Below, one piece after another: positions 20,706 through 32,957 of a stretch of DNA of 64,000 nt. How positions within the stretch are numbered: position 1 is the stretch's first letter; every line of letters starts with the position of its first letter. The stretch spans positions 26,136,104 to 26,200,103 of the forward strand of contig CM060847.1 in NCBI GenBank assembly GCA_030737835.1, read 5' to 3'. Source of the DNA: Acorus gramineus (lineage: Eukaryota; Streptophyta; Magnoliopsida; Acorales; Acoraceae). The position numbers and the translations under genes were made by a program. The notes under the pieces were generated by a model, which saw only the letters and a program-made list of their open reading frames with translations, searched no databases and was not told the DNA's origin.

Positions 20706-22787
20706 TCAAGAATTTTGATCGCAAACTCGTCGCATCCCGATTTCATACACCAGCTTCTTGAATGTTGATGTCGACAAAGCTTTAGTAAACAAATCTGCAA
20801 GATTGTCCTTTGACTGAATTTGTTGAACATCAATTTCATGTCTCTGCTGGAGCTCATGAGTGTAAAAGAATTTTGGAGAAATATGCTTCGTTCTATCACC
20901 CTTGATATATCCCCCATTGATTTGAGCAATGCATGCTGCATTGTCTTCATATATAGTTGTTGGAACATCTGTAATGAGAGATAGTCCGCATGCAGTACGA
21001 ATATGATGAACCAAATACCTTATCCACACGCATTCCCGGCTTGCTTCGTGGAGTGCAAGAATCTCAGAGTGGTTAGAAGATGTGGCGACCAAAGTCTGTT
21101 TCGTAGATCGCCAAGAGATTGCTGTGCCACCGCAAGTGAATACATAGCCTGTTTGTGAGCGAGCTTTGTGAGGATCTGAAAGATATCCTGAATCTGCATA
21201 ACCCTTTAGTTGTGCACCATTATTGGAATCCTTTGCATAGAATAGACCCATGTCTGACGTTCCACGAAGATAACGAAAAATGTGCTTCACACCATTCCAA
21301 TGCCTTCGAGTTGGTGCAGAGCTAAATCTGGCCAATAAATTAACTGAAAATGCAATGTCAGGTCTAGTGCATTGGGCCAAATATAATAAGGCACCAATTG
21401 CACTAAGATATGGTACTTCAGGACCAAGAAGATTTTCAGTATCTTCTTTTGGACGAAAAGGGTCCTTTTTTGGGTCAAGTAACCTTACTACCATTGGAAT
21501 ACTTAATGGATGACATTTGTCCATATTAAAACGCTTCAGGATTTTTTCAACATATGTTGTTTGATGAACAAGTATCCCATTTGAATTTTGCTCAATTTGC
21601 AAGCCGAGACAGTATCTTGTTTTTCCAAGATCTTTCATTTCAAACTCCTTTTTCAGATATTCAGAAGCCTTTTCGAGCTCTTCAGGAGTCCCAATTAGAT
21701 TAATATCATCAACATATACTGCAATAATGGTAAATCCGAGTTTCGTTTTCTTAATAAATACACATGGGCATATTGGATCATTGACATATCCTTCTTTTAT
21801 TAAGTACTCACTAAGACGGTTATACCACATTCGTCCAGATTGCTTTAATCCATACAAGGATCGTCTTAGCTTGATTGAGTACATGTTTCGTGGTTTTGCT
21901 TCAGGCAATTTTAGTCCTTCAGGAACTTTCATATAAATGTCGGTATTTAATTTTCCATATAAATATGCAGTAACCACATCCATTAGCTGCATGTCAAGTC
22001 CTTCTGAGACTACAAGACTAATTAAATACCGAAATGTGATTGTGTCCATCACAGGAGAATATGTCTCTTCAAAATCTATCCCAGGTCTCTGCAGGAAACC
22101 CTGTGCCACAAGACGAGCTTTGTATCTAACAATCTCGTTTCTTTCATTTCGTTTTCTTGCAAACACCCATTTACATCCTACTGGTTTAACACCTTCAGGG
22201 GTTAGGACTACTGGTCCAAATACTTTGTGTTTTGCAAGTGAATCCAATTCTGTTTGAATAGCAGCTTTCCATTGTGGCCAACAATTTTTTCGTCTGCATT
22301 CATCCACTGAACGTGGTTCTAAATCATTATCTGAAATGATTTCTGTAGCTACTGCAAATGAGAATATATCATCAACAAGCACTTGCTTTCGATCCCACAA
22401 TATTTGTGAATTTTCATAATTTATGGAAATTTCTTCATTTCCATGTACTTGTTTTTCATGCACGTGCATCACTTCAGGGACGTCAGTCTCTTTTGGGACT
22501 TGTGTCACTTCAGGGGCTTCTTCCTCTGTAGGAGTTATTATTGTGGGTCTTTCAAGTGTTTCATACTCTTCAAGAGAATTATTCTTCATTGTTTTTCTCC
22601 TTCGGGGAGCTGAATCTTTTGAGCCTATAGGTCTTCTACGCTTCAGGCGTGTTTTTGTTGATTCATTAGCTGGCATATTAACAGTTTTTTCTATTGGAAC
22701 AACAATCTGAGCTAGAGTATTAGCAGCTGGAATATGTGATTTCATCACTTTTGCTGCATCATTGAAAGCATCTGCCAATTGATGCAC
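20706..22787 (-). pseudogene. Copia pol: reverse transcriptase and RNase H, N-terminally broken
   Basis: A 693-codon open frame. RT begins near residue 172 (WKAAIQTELDSL); the catalytic residues include D270 (LMDVVTAYLYG) and YVDD at 358-361. RNase H follows, with YADSGY near 525 and YEDNAACIAQ near 620, and the frame ends with the DNLADLFTKAL tail typical of Ty1/copia. The domains themselves are uninterrupted. Upstream, similarity continues in another frame (22909-22795), so a frameshift lies near 22795, and the integrase part ends abruptly at 22909 where a chromovirus LTR begins. The TKHISPKFFYTHELQ region recalls the TAR/Oryco lineage, an impression rather than a proven placement. Confidence 0.9.
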
Positions 22788-22909
22788 AATTCTCTGAAGA
22801 TGGTGATCCTTTGCACTTTAATTTCACATTGATTAGTGCGATGATCAAGATGAGACAAAGATGGAGTTTTCCATGTAAGTTCACATTGTTCTTCTGGCGA
22901 CGGAGTTTC

Positions 22910-24349
22910 TGTCACGCCCCAGGGCGGCCATCCCCGGGACGCGGCAAGTGTATACATGATATCAGCAGTCTATACAGGAGGTCAATAACATACTCTAAAC
23001 ACAGCTAAAATGACAACACAGACAAAAGCAAGGCTGACATGATATATACACACATAGCGGAAGCTAAAAGACTGAGTCTGTAATTCAAAAACATATTACA
23101 GACTCGATACAAAATCAACTGTCTTGTGAGAGCCAATATACACAAATACATCCAAGTATAATACAAACAAGTGCCCAAGCACGGAAATATAATACATACA
23201 ATCAAAAAGGGGTGCTGATAGCCTCTAACACTCGCGGGAATATGGCGCTACTCCGCTACTGATGAAGTCCCTCGGGGAGCTCCTCCTTCAGATCCGAATC
23301 AGTGATAACTGGAGAAAAATATGCGAGGGGTGAGCCACAGGCTCAGTGAATAGCATAACCCATGCATCACAATTCATATTAACCACAAAATTATTCAAAG
23401 CCTCAAAGTGGCAGGAACTACACAATCCAGTGGGTCGCAACATCGCCGACCCACCACACCCTCACCCTCACCCTCTAAATAGGTGACACGGCTATTGGGA
23501 CTGACTAGGCTGTTAATCACCCTTGGTCCACCGATAGTCTCTCCTCCACTCCGTAGGCCGCCTGGTCCACTCCCACAATTCAGCACAGTCCGAACCCAAA
23601 TCAGGAGGTGCCTACTTATGGGAGCCCTCTGTTAGGAAGGCCTGTCTAACGCTGGGGCAGTCTCTATACGGATCCAACGAAGGGAAAAGAAACAGCCTAT
23701 CCACACGTATACGATCCACTTGGATCCGTCGGCAACACATCTCATCAACTCTAATGTCATGAATTCTTCAGAATTCCTCCAGGGCGCATAACTAAGATGC
23801 GGGGAAACATATATTATAACCATCGGTTATAATATTCTCTAAGGCATGCTAATAACCATAAGTTCGCATTTGATTTAAAATAATTTAAACTAATGGGATA
23901 CATGCATAGGTCAAGGCTTCCTAGCATGAAAATATGGTACCAGGATGCATGGCTCTTACACATATCCTAAGGGTGTAAGTCCCTAACATACAAGATCTAG
24001 GGTGGCATGCATACTATATAACAATCATGCTTGCATAGATTACATATTATACAAGTTAATATTAAACTATGGTGCCCCAGGGGGAGAACGATACACGCCT
24101 AAAAGCATATACGCCTCCCTACTGGGTTGGATTGTCCCACTCACCAATACCCGGGTCGTCGCGTGACCGTCTGTCAAGATCTGCAAGACAGGGTATTAAA
24201 CACGGTGAGTAAAAATACACAATACATACAAAAATACGCTAAAAATACCCAACACTCGGACAAGCGTACATACGGCCCGTACGCACGCGAGTCCGAGCAC
24301 CCCGACTCACTCCCGAACCCTCGGGCAGCCATACGCACGGCCACCTGCC
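22910..24349 (-). repeat. Chromovirus long-LTR fragment (3' part)
   Basis: Starts with TGTCACGCCCCAGGG inside copia pol and runs through the acidic-exon region, GGGTGA repeats, tandem-module region and mini-exon-like segment to the start of the GC block. It is then fused at about 24350 to the 3' end of another LTR. The simplest reading is an LTR into which the next element inserted, with its remainder deleted at the far end. Confidence 0.8.
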
Positions 24350-25152
24350 CCGGGCGGCCGTCCCCGGGACGCGGCAAGTGTATATATGATATCAGTCTAA
24401 CAGGAGTTCAATAACATACTCACACAACAACTAAAAATGACAACACAGACAAAAGCAGGGCTGACATGATATATACACCAATTGCGGAAGCTAAAAGACT
24501 GAATCTGTAATCCAAAAACATATTACAGACTCGATACATAATCAACTGTCCTGTGAGAGCCAATATATACAAAGACATCCAGACAATATACAAACGCGTG
24601 CCCAAGCACGGAATATAACACATACAATCAAAAGGGATGATGATAGCCTCTGATACTCGCGGGACGTGGCGCTACTCCGCTACTGATGAAGTCCCTCGGG
24701 GAGCTCCTCCTCTAGATCCGACTCAGATGACACTTGGGAAAAATATTATGCGAGGGGTGAGCCACACGCTCAGTGAACAGCACAACCCATGCATCACAGA
24801 TATATTAACCACCAGATATTATTAACCACAACCTCATTATTAAAAACCACAAAAATGGCAACAACTATAAAATACCAGTGGGTCGCTATCGCCAACCCAC
24901 TACACCCTCACCCTCACCCCTCAATAGGTGACATAGCAAGCATCTAAGCCAAAAAAAAGAAGGAAAGAGAGCTTACCAAGGGAAAGAAGGGAAGTTCGGT
25001 TGCTCTCCGTGCATCGAAACACCTCTCCAAGGGTCTCCACCACCAAGACCTCTTCCCACCCTTGAAATGGCTCAAATCTGAGGAGAAGAGAGGGCGGGAG
25101 AAAGGGCAGGACTCGCCGGAATTCGAATCCGAAAACACCGGGGTGTAGATCG
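24350..25152 (-). repeat. 3' LTR of the minus element, part 1 (internally deleted)
   Basis: The 3' end of the LTR, normal until about 24934, then fused to sequence normally found near the donor site ('tagcaagcatctaagcc'). The junction shares only TAG, so about 1.6-1.8 kb, including the GC block and mini-exon region, is deleted. It ends at the palindrome, where the plus solo LTR inserted. Confidence 0.75.
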
Positions 25153-28100
25153 TGTTATATATGTGTCACTTTTAACCTGCTGGTAACCGTTGGAGCGTTC
25201 TGACAGTTTTTCATTTTTTTCGGTTTTCGATCGGAACCATTAATTTTTGGACTGTTAGCTATCGTCCTGAGTTAGAGGACTCCGATTGGAAATCTAACTG
25301 CATATTTGGTGTCCTGGTGCCATTTTAGGCCTCTCATGAAAATTTCATCGAATTCCGGCAACGTTTCCAGAATTTCACAGTTCCGGGGCGTATCCGGGTT
25401 TTAAGTGAGTTGACTTTATATAAATGGGATCTAAAAAGTGGTTGACACTATTCATCTTCTTCCCAAATGAGCTCTCTCTCTCCCCTTCTCCATTTTTCTT
25501 GGTTTTGAGCCCCTTGGAGGGCTTGAAACTAAAAACCTAAAGCATAGAAAGTGTAGATCGGGTCCCGATCTACACCCCGGTGCTTTCAAATCCGGATTCC
25601 GAGGAGTTTGGCCCCTCCATCCCCCCTCTTTTCTCCTCTGTTTTGGGCCAATTCGAGGGCCAAGAGAGATCCGGGCGTTGGAAGCCTTTTGGGAGAGGTT
25701 TCGGTGCGCGGAGAGCAACCGGACTTCCCTTCCTCCCCTTGGTAAGCCTCTTTTTCCTCTTCTTTTGGCTTAGATGTATGTTAGGAAGGGGGTTTTGGGG
25801 TTGGGTGGTGGTCGGCGACTGTGGGAGGCTGTCAGAGGTGGTTAGGGGCGGTCGGAGGCCGATGGATGGGTGGTGGAGGTGCTCGGCCATGGGGGTTGCA
25901 GTCCCGGGCAGCAGGCAGCACAGGCAGGCGCAGCAGGTGTGCAAGGGCAGGGCGCATGCACGCGTGCGCGCGGATGTGCGCGTGGGCGTGCGCTCGGGTG
26001 GTGCTGGGCGTGCTGGGCGCTGGGCGCGCGGGGCGCGCAGGGTAGACTGGCAGGGCTAGGTCGGGTAGGATGGCTGGACTGTGCGCGCTGGCAGGCTGGG
26101 CGTGCAGGCGAGCAGGGCAGGAGGTGCTCGGGCATCAGGCGAGCAGTGCCGGGCGTGCAGGCTAGCAGTGCCGGGCGTGCAGGCGATGCGCACAGGCAGG
26201 CAGCGCGGGCAGGCTGGCAGGCGCGTTGGGCGCGTGCTGCCAGGCGCGCTAGGCACGTGTTGCGCCGGCGTGCGCGTGGGCGCTGGGTGAGGGTCCTGGG
26301 TGCTGGGCGCTAAGCGCTGGGAGCTGGTCGCGGGTGCTGAGCGCTGGGCGTTGGGCAGAGGCGCAGGTGTGCGCGCGGTGAGGAGGGCAGTGTGTGCGAG
26401 CTGGTGGTGCGCGCGTGGTGCACCCGGGGCGAGGCTGGTGGTGCGCGCGGGGTGAGGCGCTGGACACGCGGGGCGTGCGGTGTGCTCGCTGGTCAGCGCG
26501 GGGCGTGCGGGGTGCGCGCGGGCTGCTGCGGCGGGGCGCAGTGGGCGCGCGGCACACTGGGTGGCTCGGCTGTGGGTCCAGGCGTGTAGGCAGGGGCCCG
26601 ACGGTGCGCCTGGGTGCGCGGGCTGAGGCGCGGCGGTGCGTCCGGGGGCGGGTGGCCGTGCGGGTGGTTGCCGGGAGTGCGGGAGTGTGCCGGGGTGCTC
26701 GGGCTAGCGTGCGTATGGGTCGTATGTACGTATGCCCGAGTGTTGAGTATTTGTTTGTGTAGTTTGGTATATTTTGTAGTATTTGTGGGTTTTACTCACC
26801 AAGTTACTACCCTGTCTTACAGATCTTGACGGACGGTCGCGCGACGACCCGGTTTCCGGTGAGTGGGACAATCCAACCCAGTAGAAAGGCGTTACATGCA
26901 TTTGGGCATATACCGACCTCTCCTGGGGCACCATGGATTTATATTAACCGGTTGTAAAGTGTATTTCATGCGAGCATGATTTAAATGTAGAATGCATGCC
27001 ACCCTAGACTTGTATGTTAGGGACTTGCACCCTTAGGATATGTGTATGAGCCATGCATCATGTCCCCCTGTTCTCATGCTAGGAAGCCTCGGCCTATGCA
27101 TGCGTCCTACTAGTTTATTTATTAAATTAAATGCTAGTATATGTTAATTGCATGCTTTAGATAATATTATAGGGAGGGGCCTTGCGAGGTCAACATTGAG
27201 ACCCGGGCTAGGGTACTCCGTGTTCCTTGTTTGGTTGTCGGGGTGTCCTATATCGGGAACTCACGCTGCCCTCCCAAGTTTCTTTCCCCCAATGATATTC
27301 CACCCTTGCTAATTATTGTGTATGTTCCCCGCATCTTGGTTATGCGCCCTGGAGGAATTCTGAAGAATTCATGACATTAGAGTCGTTGAGATGTGTAGTC
27401 GGCGGATCCGAGTGGATCATATGCGTATGGATAGGCTGTTTTGTCCCCTTCGTTGGATCCGGTAGAGGCTGCCCCAGCGTTAGAAAGGCCGTCCCTTCCA
27501 AGGGTTCCCATCAGTAGGCGCCTCCTGATTTTGGTTTCGGACTGTGCTGAAGTTGTGGGTGAGGGCTCCCATCAGTAGGCACCTCCTGATTTGGTTTCGG
27601 ACTGTGCTGAATGTGGGAGTAGACCAAGCGGCCTACGGAGTGGAGGAGAGACTATCGGTGGACCAAGGGTGACCAACAGCCTAGTCAGTCCCAAAATCCT
27701 ATGTCACCCGTTGTAGGGTGAGGGTGAGGGTGTAGTGGGTTGGCGATGAGCGACCCACTGGAGTTGTGATTGGATGATTATCAGTCCCAAAATCCTATGT
27801 CACCCATTGAAGGGTGAGGGTGAGGGTGTAGTGGGTTGGCGATTGAGCGACCCACTGGTTTGAGTATTTGTTACCATTTTGTGGTTGTTAATAAGAGATT
27901 GTGGATTATAAAGATTGAATTGTGGTCAATATTGTCTGTGATGCATGGGTTGTGCTGTTCACTGAGCGTGTGGCTCACCCCTCGCATATGTTTTCCCCAG
28001 TTGTCACTGAGCCGGAGCCGGAGGAGCAGTTGGAGCCGTCCGAGGGATTCCTTCAGTAGCGGAGCAGCGCTACGTTCCGCGAGTGCCAGAGGCTATCAGC

Positions 28101-28398
28101 ATCCCTTCTTGGCTGTATGTATTTTATTTCCGTGCTTGGCACGCGTTTGTATATATTCAGTTGTATTTGTGTATATTGGCTCTCACAGGACAGATGATTG
28201 AGTATCGAGTCTGTAGTATGTTTATTTACAGATTCAGTCTTTTGCTTCCGCATTTGGTGTATATATCATGTCAGCCTTTGTTGTCTGTGTGTCATTCTGG
28301 TTGCTTGTGTATGATATATATTATTGACCTCCTGTGTAGATTCTGATATTTTATATACACTTGCCGCGTCCCGGGGACGGCCGCCCTGTGGCGTGACA
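25153..28398 (+). mobile_element. Solo LTR, chromovirus long-LTR family
   Basis: 3246 bp, TGTTATATATG ... GTGACA, flanked by GATCG on both sides. The target is the palindrome of an opposite-strand LTR of the same family. Donor-like site 25742, GC block about 25920-26700, mini-exon-like 26823-26858, terminal acceptor before 28001. A local tandem duplication of about 70 bp ('catcagtaggc..ctcctgattt') is present near 27505-27610. Confidence 0.94.
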
Positions 28399-28980
28399 GA
28401 TCGGGACCGGATCTATCCTTTCTATGTTTTGGGTTTCAAGTTCCAAGCCTTCTAGGTGGCTCAAAACTAAGAAAAAGAGAGAGGGGGGAGAGAGAAATTC
28501 CATGGAAGAAGATGATGAATAGTGTAGGGCAACTTTTAGATTCACTTAAATAAGTCAAACCACCCTTAGATTAGGGTAATCAAGGTTAATTAGGGTTTTA
28601 AGCTTGATTAATGAGTTTAAGTGGGCTTTGACTTGGGTCAACTCAACCACAAATAAAAACAAAAGGGGTTGACCAAGTCCATGGGCCCACTTTGACCAAG
28701 TCCACTCTCCCAATGACTTCTCGCTCGGTCAAAAACCGGATACGCCGCGGAACTGCGATATTCTGAAACGTTACCGGAATTCGACGAAATTTTCGTGAGC
28801 GGCTTGGAATGGCACCAGGACACATAATATGCAGTTACATTTTCAATCGGAGCCCTCAATCTTAGGGCGATAGCTAACAGCCTGAAATTTTAGCGGTTCC
28901 GATCGAAAAACGAAAAAAACTGAAAATTGCCAGAATGGTCCACCGGTTACCAGAAGGTTAAAAGTGACACATATATAACA
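28399..28980 (-). repeat. 3' LTR of the minus element, part 2 (LTR 5' end)
   Basis: Continues the minus LTR after the GATCG duplication and ends in GTGACACATATATAACA. It has the extra promoter segment (GTTGACCAAGTCCATGGGCC) seen in the solo LTR at 7642. Confidence 0.85.
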
Positions 28981-28998
28981 TTCTTCCCCCCTTAGGAA
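28981..28998 (-). other. Polypurine tract
   Basis: On the minus strand CTAAGGGGGGAAGAA lies directly before the 3' LTR start at 28980. Equivalent tracts are at 35236-35250 and 62750-62764. Confidence 0.8.
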
Positions 28999-29620
28999 AT
29001 TTTGTCCTCAAAATAATGCAAAAACATCTAGGAAGGGAAGAGATGCGGATACGCGTCATGCAAGGCATCCTCGATCTCTCAAGGGGCCTCGGCACCGAAA
29101 CGGTGCTGCCATCGCACCTTGACCAGATGGACGGTCTTGGTGCGGAGCCCTTTCTCGCGGCGGTCCATGATCACAATCAGCTGCTCCACGAATGACAGTC
29201 CGGCTCGAAGACGAGCGGCTCGAACGGGATGACGTGAGCAGGATCATGGACGCAACACACACCCAACCGCGATGCCTCAGAGCAACCTGCGAACCCACCC
29301 CTCCTAGACGGAAGGGTAAGAACTGGCGCTGAGGTGAGCCTTCGCTTAAACTCCAGGAAGCTCTCCTCGCAAGACGTGGACCAATCGAACCGGACATCCT
29401 TCCAAGCGAGGCGGTTAGGAGGTACAGCTATCCTCGAGAAACCCTCGACAGACCTCCCGCAATAACCCGCCAGGCCCAGGAAGCTCCGAATCCCAGCAGG
29501 GTTCGACGGTCAACGCCAAATTGACACAGCGAGCAACTTGACCAGGTCCACAGATATGCCCTTGCAGGAAATCACGTGGCCCAGAAAACCATCCGCTCCA
29601 ACCAAATCTCGCACTTAATC
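28999..29620 (-). pseudogene. Pol remnant: RT/RNase H scrap joined to integrase C-terminus and chromodomain
   Basis: On the minus strand, the part nearest the LTR encodes broken pieces of the integrase tail and chromodomain (counterpart of MDRR.RRLRTKTVQLVEARWQ in the 56388 element). The part from about 29270 to 29620 corresponds to the RT-RNase H linker region (WSPSCEESFLEF and LTSAPILTLP motifs in the sister copies). Protease, most of RT and integrase core are absent. Stops and frameshifts are present. The same two pieces are joined in the copies at 34669 and 62161. Confidence 0.7.
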
Positions 29621-29649
29621 CACCATCAGCTGATGCTTCCAGGGTATTC

Positions 29650-30640
29650 CTTGACTAGGAAAAAAAACCTCGGGAGAGCAGCATGAGGTCCCGATATAGG
29701 ATACCCCGACAACCAAACAAGGAACACGAAGTACCCTAGCCCGGGTCTCAACGCTGACCTCACGCGGCCCCTTAAACCAGAAAAGGAACACTAGAGGAAA
29801 ACATCACCCTTAATGAGCAATACTCCACATCCTCAACACTTTACACTGGCACCGCACGCGAACCCATGGTTACCAGCGATACCGATACACGGGGAAGAAG
29901 CTCCAACCAAAACTTGCACTTGTTCCACCATCCGTGTGATGCTTCTAAGGTATTCCTTGACTGGGAAAAGAAACCCTGGGAGGGCACCATGAGATCCCGA
30001 TATAGGATATCCCGACAACCAAACAAGGAACACGGAGTACCCTAGCCCGGGTCTCAACGCTGTCCTCGCAAAGCCCCTTAATCCAGAAGGAACACTAGAA
30101 GAAGACATCACCCTTAAAGAACACCACCAACCGCACTGGATCATCTACATCTAGATAATCACCCACCGACATCCTTCATCATCCATCACAAGACCGGACC
30201 CAACATCCGTGGGAACGGTCGAATAACAATTGGGTCACGAGCGACCCGCCTTCGCCTCATCCTCACCCTCACTCCAGAAAGGAGACATTTTGGGACTTTG
30301 GGAGAGACTTAGACTGCTCTACACCCCTGGTCCACCGGTAGCCTCTCCTCCACACCGTAGGCCGCCTGGTCCGCTCCCACAATTCAGCACAGTCCGAACC
30401 CAAATCAGGAGGTGCCTACTGATGGGAGCCCTCTGTCAGGAAGGCCTCTCTAACGCTGAGGAGTCCCTACACGGATCCAACGAAAGGGAGAACGATTCCA
30501 CGCTCGCGACATCATTCCTTAATCTTCTTCCGGGTAGCCTCTACCTGGTATACTCCCATGATCAGTACCCCTCCGACTGCATCGGTGGTACCTACGGATG
30601 GGAGCCTTCTGCCAGGACGGCTACAACCCGGCCTCCTTAA
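29650..30640 (-). repeat. LTR-like modules inside the internal region
   Basis: Two copies (about 29640-29810 and 29925-30090) of the module containing 'cccgacaaccaaacaaggaacacg.agtaccctagcccgggtctcaacgctg', then one or more copies of the 'ccgcctggtc..cagtccgaacccaaatcaggaggtgcctac' module (about 30250-30480 and 30540-30640). Both modules are also present within the LTRs. Confidence 0.8.
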
Positions 30641-31048
30641 CTTGAACAACCACTCTCGGTACTTGCGCTGCAGCCTCTAGCTCCACCTCCCACACCAGGG
30701 GATCCTGAGCTCTCTCCGCTGGAATCATCACGCGAATTGGAGGTACTTCAGGTACCACAGGCGGATCCGCCACCAAGGGGACCTGTGGAATTGCATCACG
30801 GGCCGCCCTCAGCTCCTGGATCTCCCGCGCCTGCTCCGCCAACACTCTGGTTTGGGCCTCCAGTGCCTTGGTCTGAGTTTCCACCGAATCTGCTATCGAG
30901 CGAACGCACGTTTCCATGCGGGAGGCTCCTGCGCCGATCCTGGCCTCACAGCCGTGGACTCTCCAGTAGCATCCTCGCCTCTAGCAGGTCCGGAAACCTC
31001 CAAAGGTCGAGAGGGACCTAGTCCGCGCCGTCCTCCACGAGGAGGCAT
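30621..31048 (-). pseudogene. Gag N-terminal fragment
   Basis: Starts with MPPRGGRRG at 31048 and covers the basic N-terminus and the helical Q/E-rich segment (QAREIQELRAARDA). A frameshift occurs near 30900. After AAAQV the frame passes directly into sequence that in other copies lies downstream of gag, so the capsid-like and zinc-knuckle parts are deleted. Confidence 0.8.
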
Positions 31049-31150
31049 ATCAGCAATCCTAAGAAAACCAGACACTAGGATCACAATACTCACATAGAAA
31101 TCCTAGGACTCATCTCTACGAAAAGAAGACCATTGGCTCTGACAGGACCA

Positions 31151-31163
31151 GGCTCTGATACCA
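31151..31163 (-). other. Primer-binding site
   Basis: Reverse complement of TGGTATCAGAGCC, complementary to the 3' end of plant initiator methionine tRNA, located 7 nt inside the LTR boundary at 31170. Confidence 0.88.
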
Positions 31164-31169
31164 CCTTTT

Positions 31170-31817
31170 TGTCACGCCCCAGGGCCGGCCGACCCCGGGA
31201 CGCGGCAAGTGTATATATGATATCAATAACAGGAGTTCAATAACATACTCACACAACAGCTAAAATGACAACAAAGACAACAAAAGCAGGGCTGACAAGA
31301 TATATACACAATTAGCGGAAGCTAAAAACTAAATCTGTAACTCAAAGACATATTACAGACTCGATACAAAATCAACTATCCTGTGAGAGCCAATATATAT
31401 AAAGACATCCAATAATACATAGACGCGTGCCCAAGCACGGAATAAATACATACAATCACAAGGGATGCTGATAGCCTCTGATACTCGCGGGACGTAGCGC
31501 TACTCCGCTACTGATGAAGTCCCTCGGGGAGCTCCTCCTTTAGTTCCAACTCTGATAGCACTAGAGAAATAATATTATGCGAGGGGTGAGCCACACGCTC
31601 AGTGAACAGCACAACCCATGCCCCACAATTCATATTAACCGCCAGATATTATTATCCCACAATCACATTATTAAAAGCCACAAAATGGCATAACATCATA
31701 AATCCAGTAGTTCGTACATCGCCGAACCACCACACCCTCACCCTCACCCCTCAATAGGTGACATAGGATATTGGGACATACTAATCTAATAATCATCCTT
31801 AGACCACAATCATACAC
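31170..31817 (-). repeat. 5' LTR of the minus element, part 1
   Basis: Starts TGTCACGCCCCAGGGCCGGCC and runs through the terminal-exon region and the first GGGTGA unit, then is interrupted at 31817 by the plus element. TACAC is duplicated at the insertion. Confidence 0.88.
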
Positions 31818-32957
31818 TGTTATATATGTGTCACTTTTACCCTGCTGGTAACCGCTGGAGTGTTCTGGCAGTTTTTCATTTTTTTTTCGGTTTTCGATCG
31901 GAACCGCTAAAATTTTGGACTGTTAGCTATCGTCCTGAGTTAGAGGACTCCGATTGGAAATCTAACTGCATATTTGGTGTCCTGGTGCCATTTTAAGCCA
32001 CTCATGAAAATTTCATCGAATTCCGGTAACGTTTCTGAAATTTCGCAGTTCCGGGGCGTATCCGGGTATTTTAAGTGACTTGCTATATAAGTGAAAGCTA
32101 AAATTAGATTGACACTATTCATCATCCCTACCAAATGAAATCTCTCTATCCCCTCTCTCCTTTTCTTTGATTTGAGCCCCTTAGAGCCCTCAAACCCAAA
32201 AACCTAAAGCATACAAAGTGTAGATCGGGTCGGGTCCCGATCTACACCCCGGTGCTTTCAAATCCGGATTCTGAGAAGTTTGGCCCCTCCATCCCCCACT
32301 CTTTCCTTCCCTGATTTGGGCCATTTCGAAGGCCGAGAGAGATCCGGGCGTTGGAAGCCTTTTGGGAGAGGTTTCGGTGCGCGGAGAGCAACCGGACTTC
32401 CCTTCATCCCCTTGGTAAGCCTTTTTTTCCTCTCTTTTCTTGTATAGATGTATGATAGGAGGTTGGTTTGAGGTTGGGAGGCGGTCGGCGGCGGTGGGTT
32501 GCCGTCGGAGGGCTGTGGGGGTGGTCGGAGGCCATTGGTGGCCGGTGGTGGGAGCTAGGCGGTCCGGGCAGGTTGGGTGGCTGTCCCGGAAGGGTTGGCA
32601 GCGGGCGCAGCAGGCTGGGGCACCAGGTGGTCGGGCGCGCAAGTGCGTGCGCGCAGGCGTGCGCCCGGCGTGCGCTCGGTGGCGCTGCAGGCGTGCTGGG
32701 CGCGCTGGGTAGGGCTAGCTCGGGTAGGATGGCTGCGGGCTGTGCGAGCAGGGCAGGCCGGCTGGGCAGGCCATGCTCGGGCAGCTGGCAGGGGGGCGCT
32801 CGGGCATCAGGCGGGCAGTGCCCACGCGTGCAAGCGAGCGGTGCTCGGGCCACTCGATGATGCGCGCAGGCAGGCAGCGCGGGCAGCAGCGCGGGCAGGC
32901 TGGCAGGCACGCTGGGCGCGTGCTGCCAAGCGCGCTGGGAGCGTGTTGCGCGGGCGG
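31818..32957 (+). repeat. 5' LTR, 3'-truncated
   Basis: Normal LTR from the promoter through the donor-like site at 32415 and about 360 bp of the GC block. It then passes into gag around 32953-32961 at a shared G/T-rich word (GGTTGGTTGAGGG). Confidence 0.85.

Noticed and set aside
24944-25138. Minus-strand ORF ending in a hydrophobic tail, resembling a small secreted protein
   Set aside because: It is LTR leader sequence of the minus element, the reverse-strand counterpart of the recurring GTG-started frame; the tail is the pyrimidine tract near the donor site.
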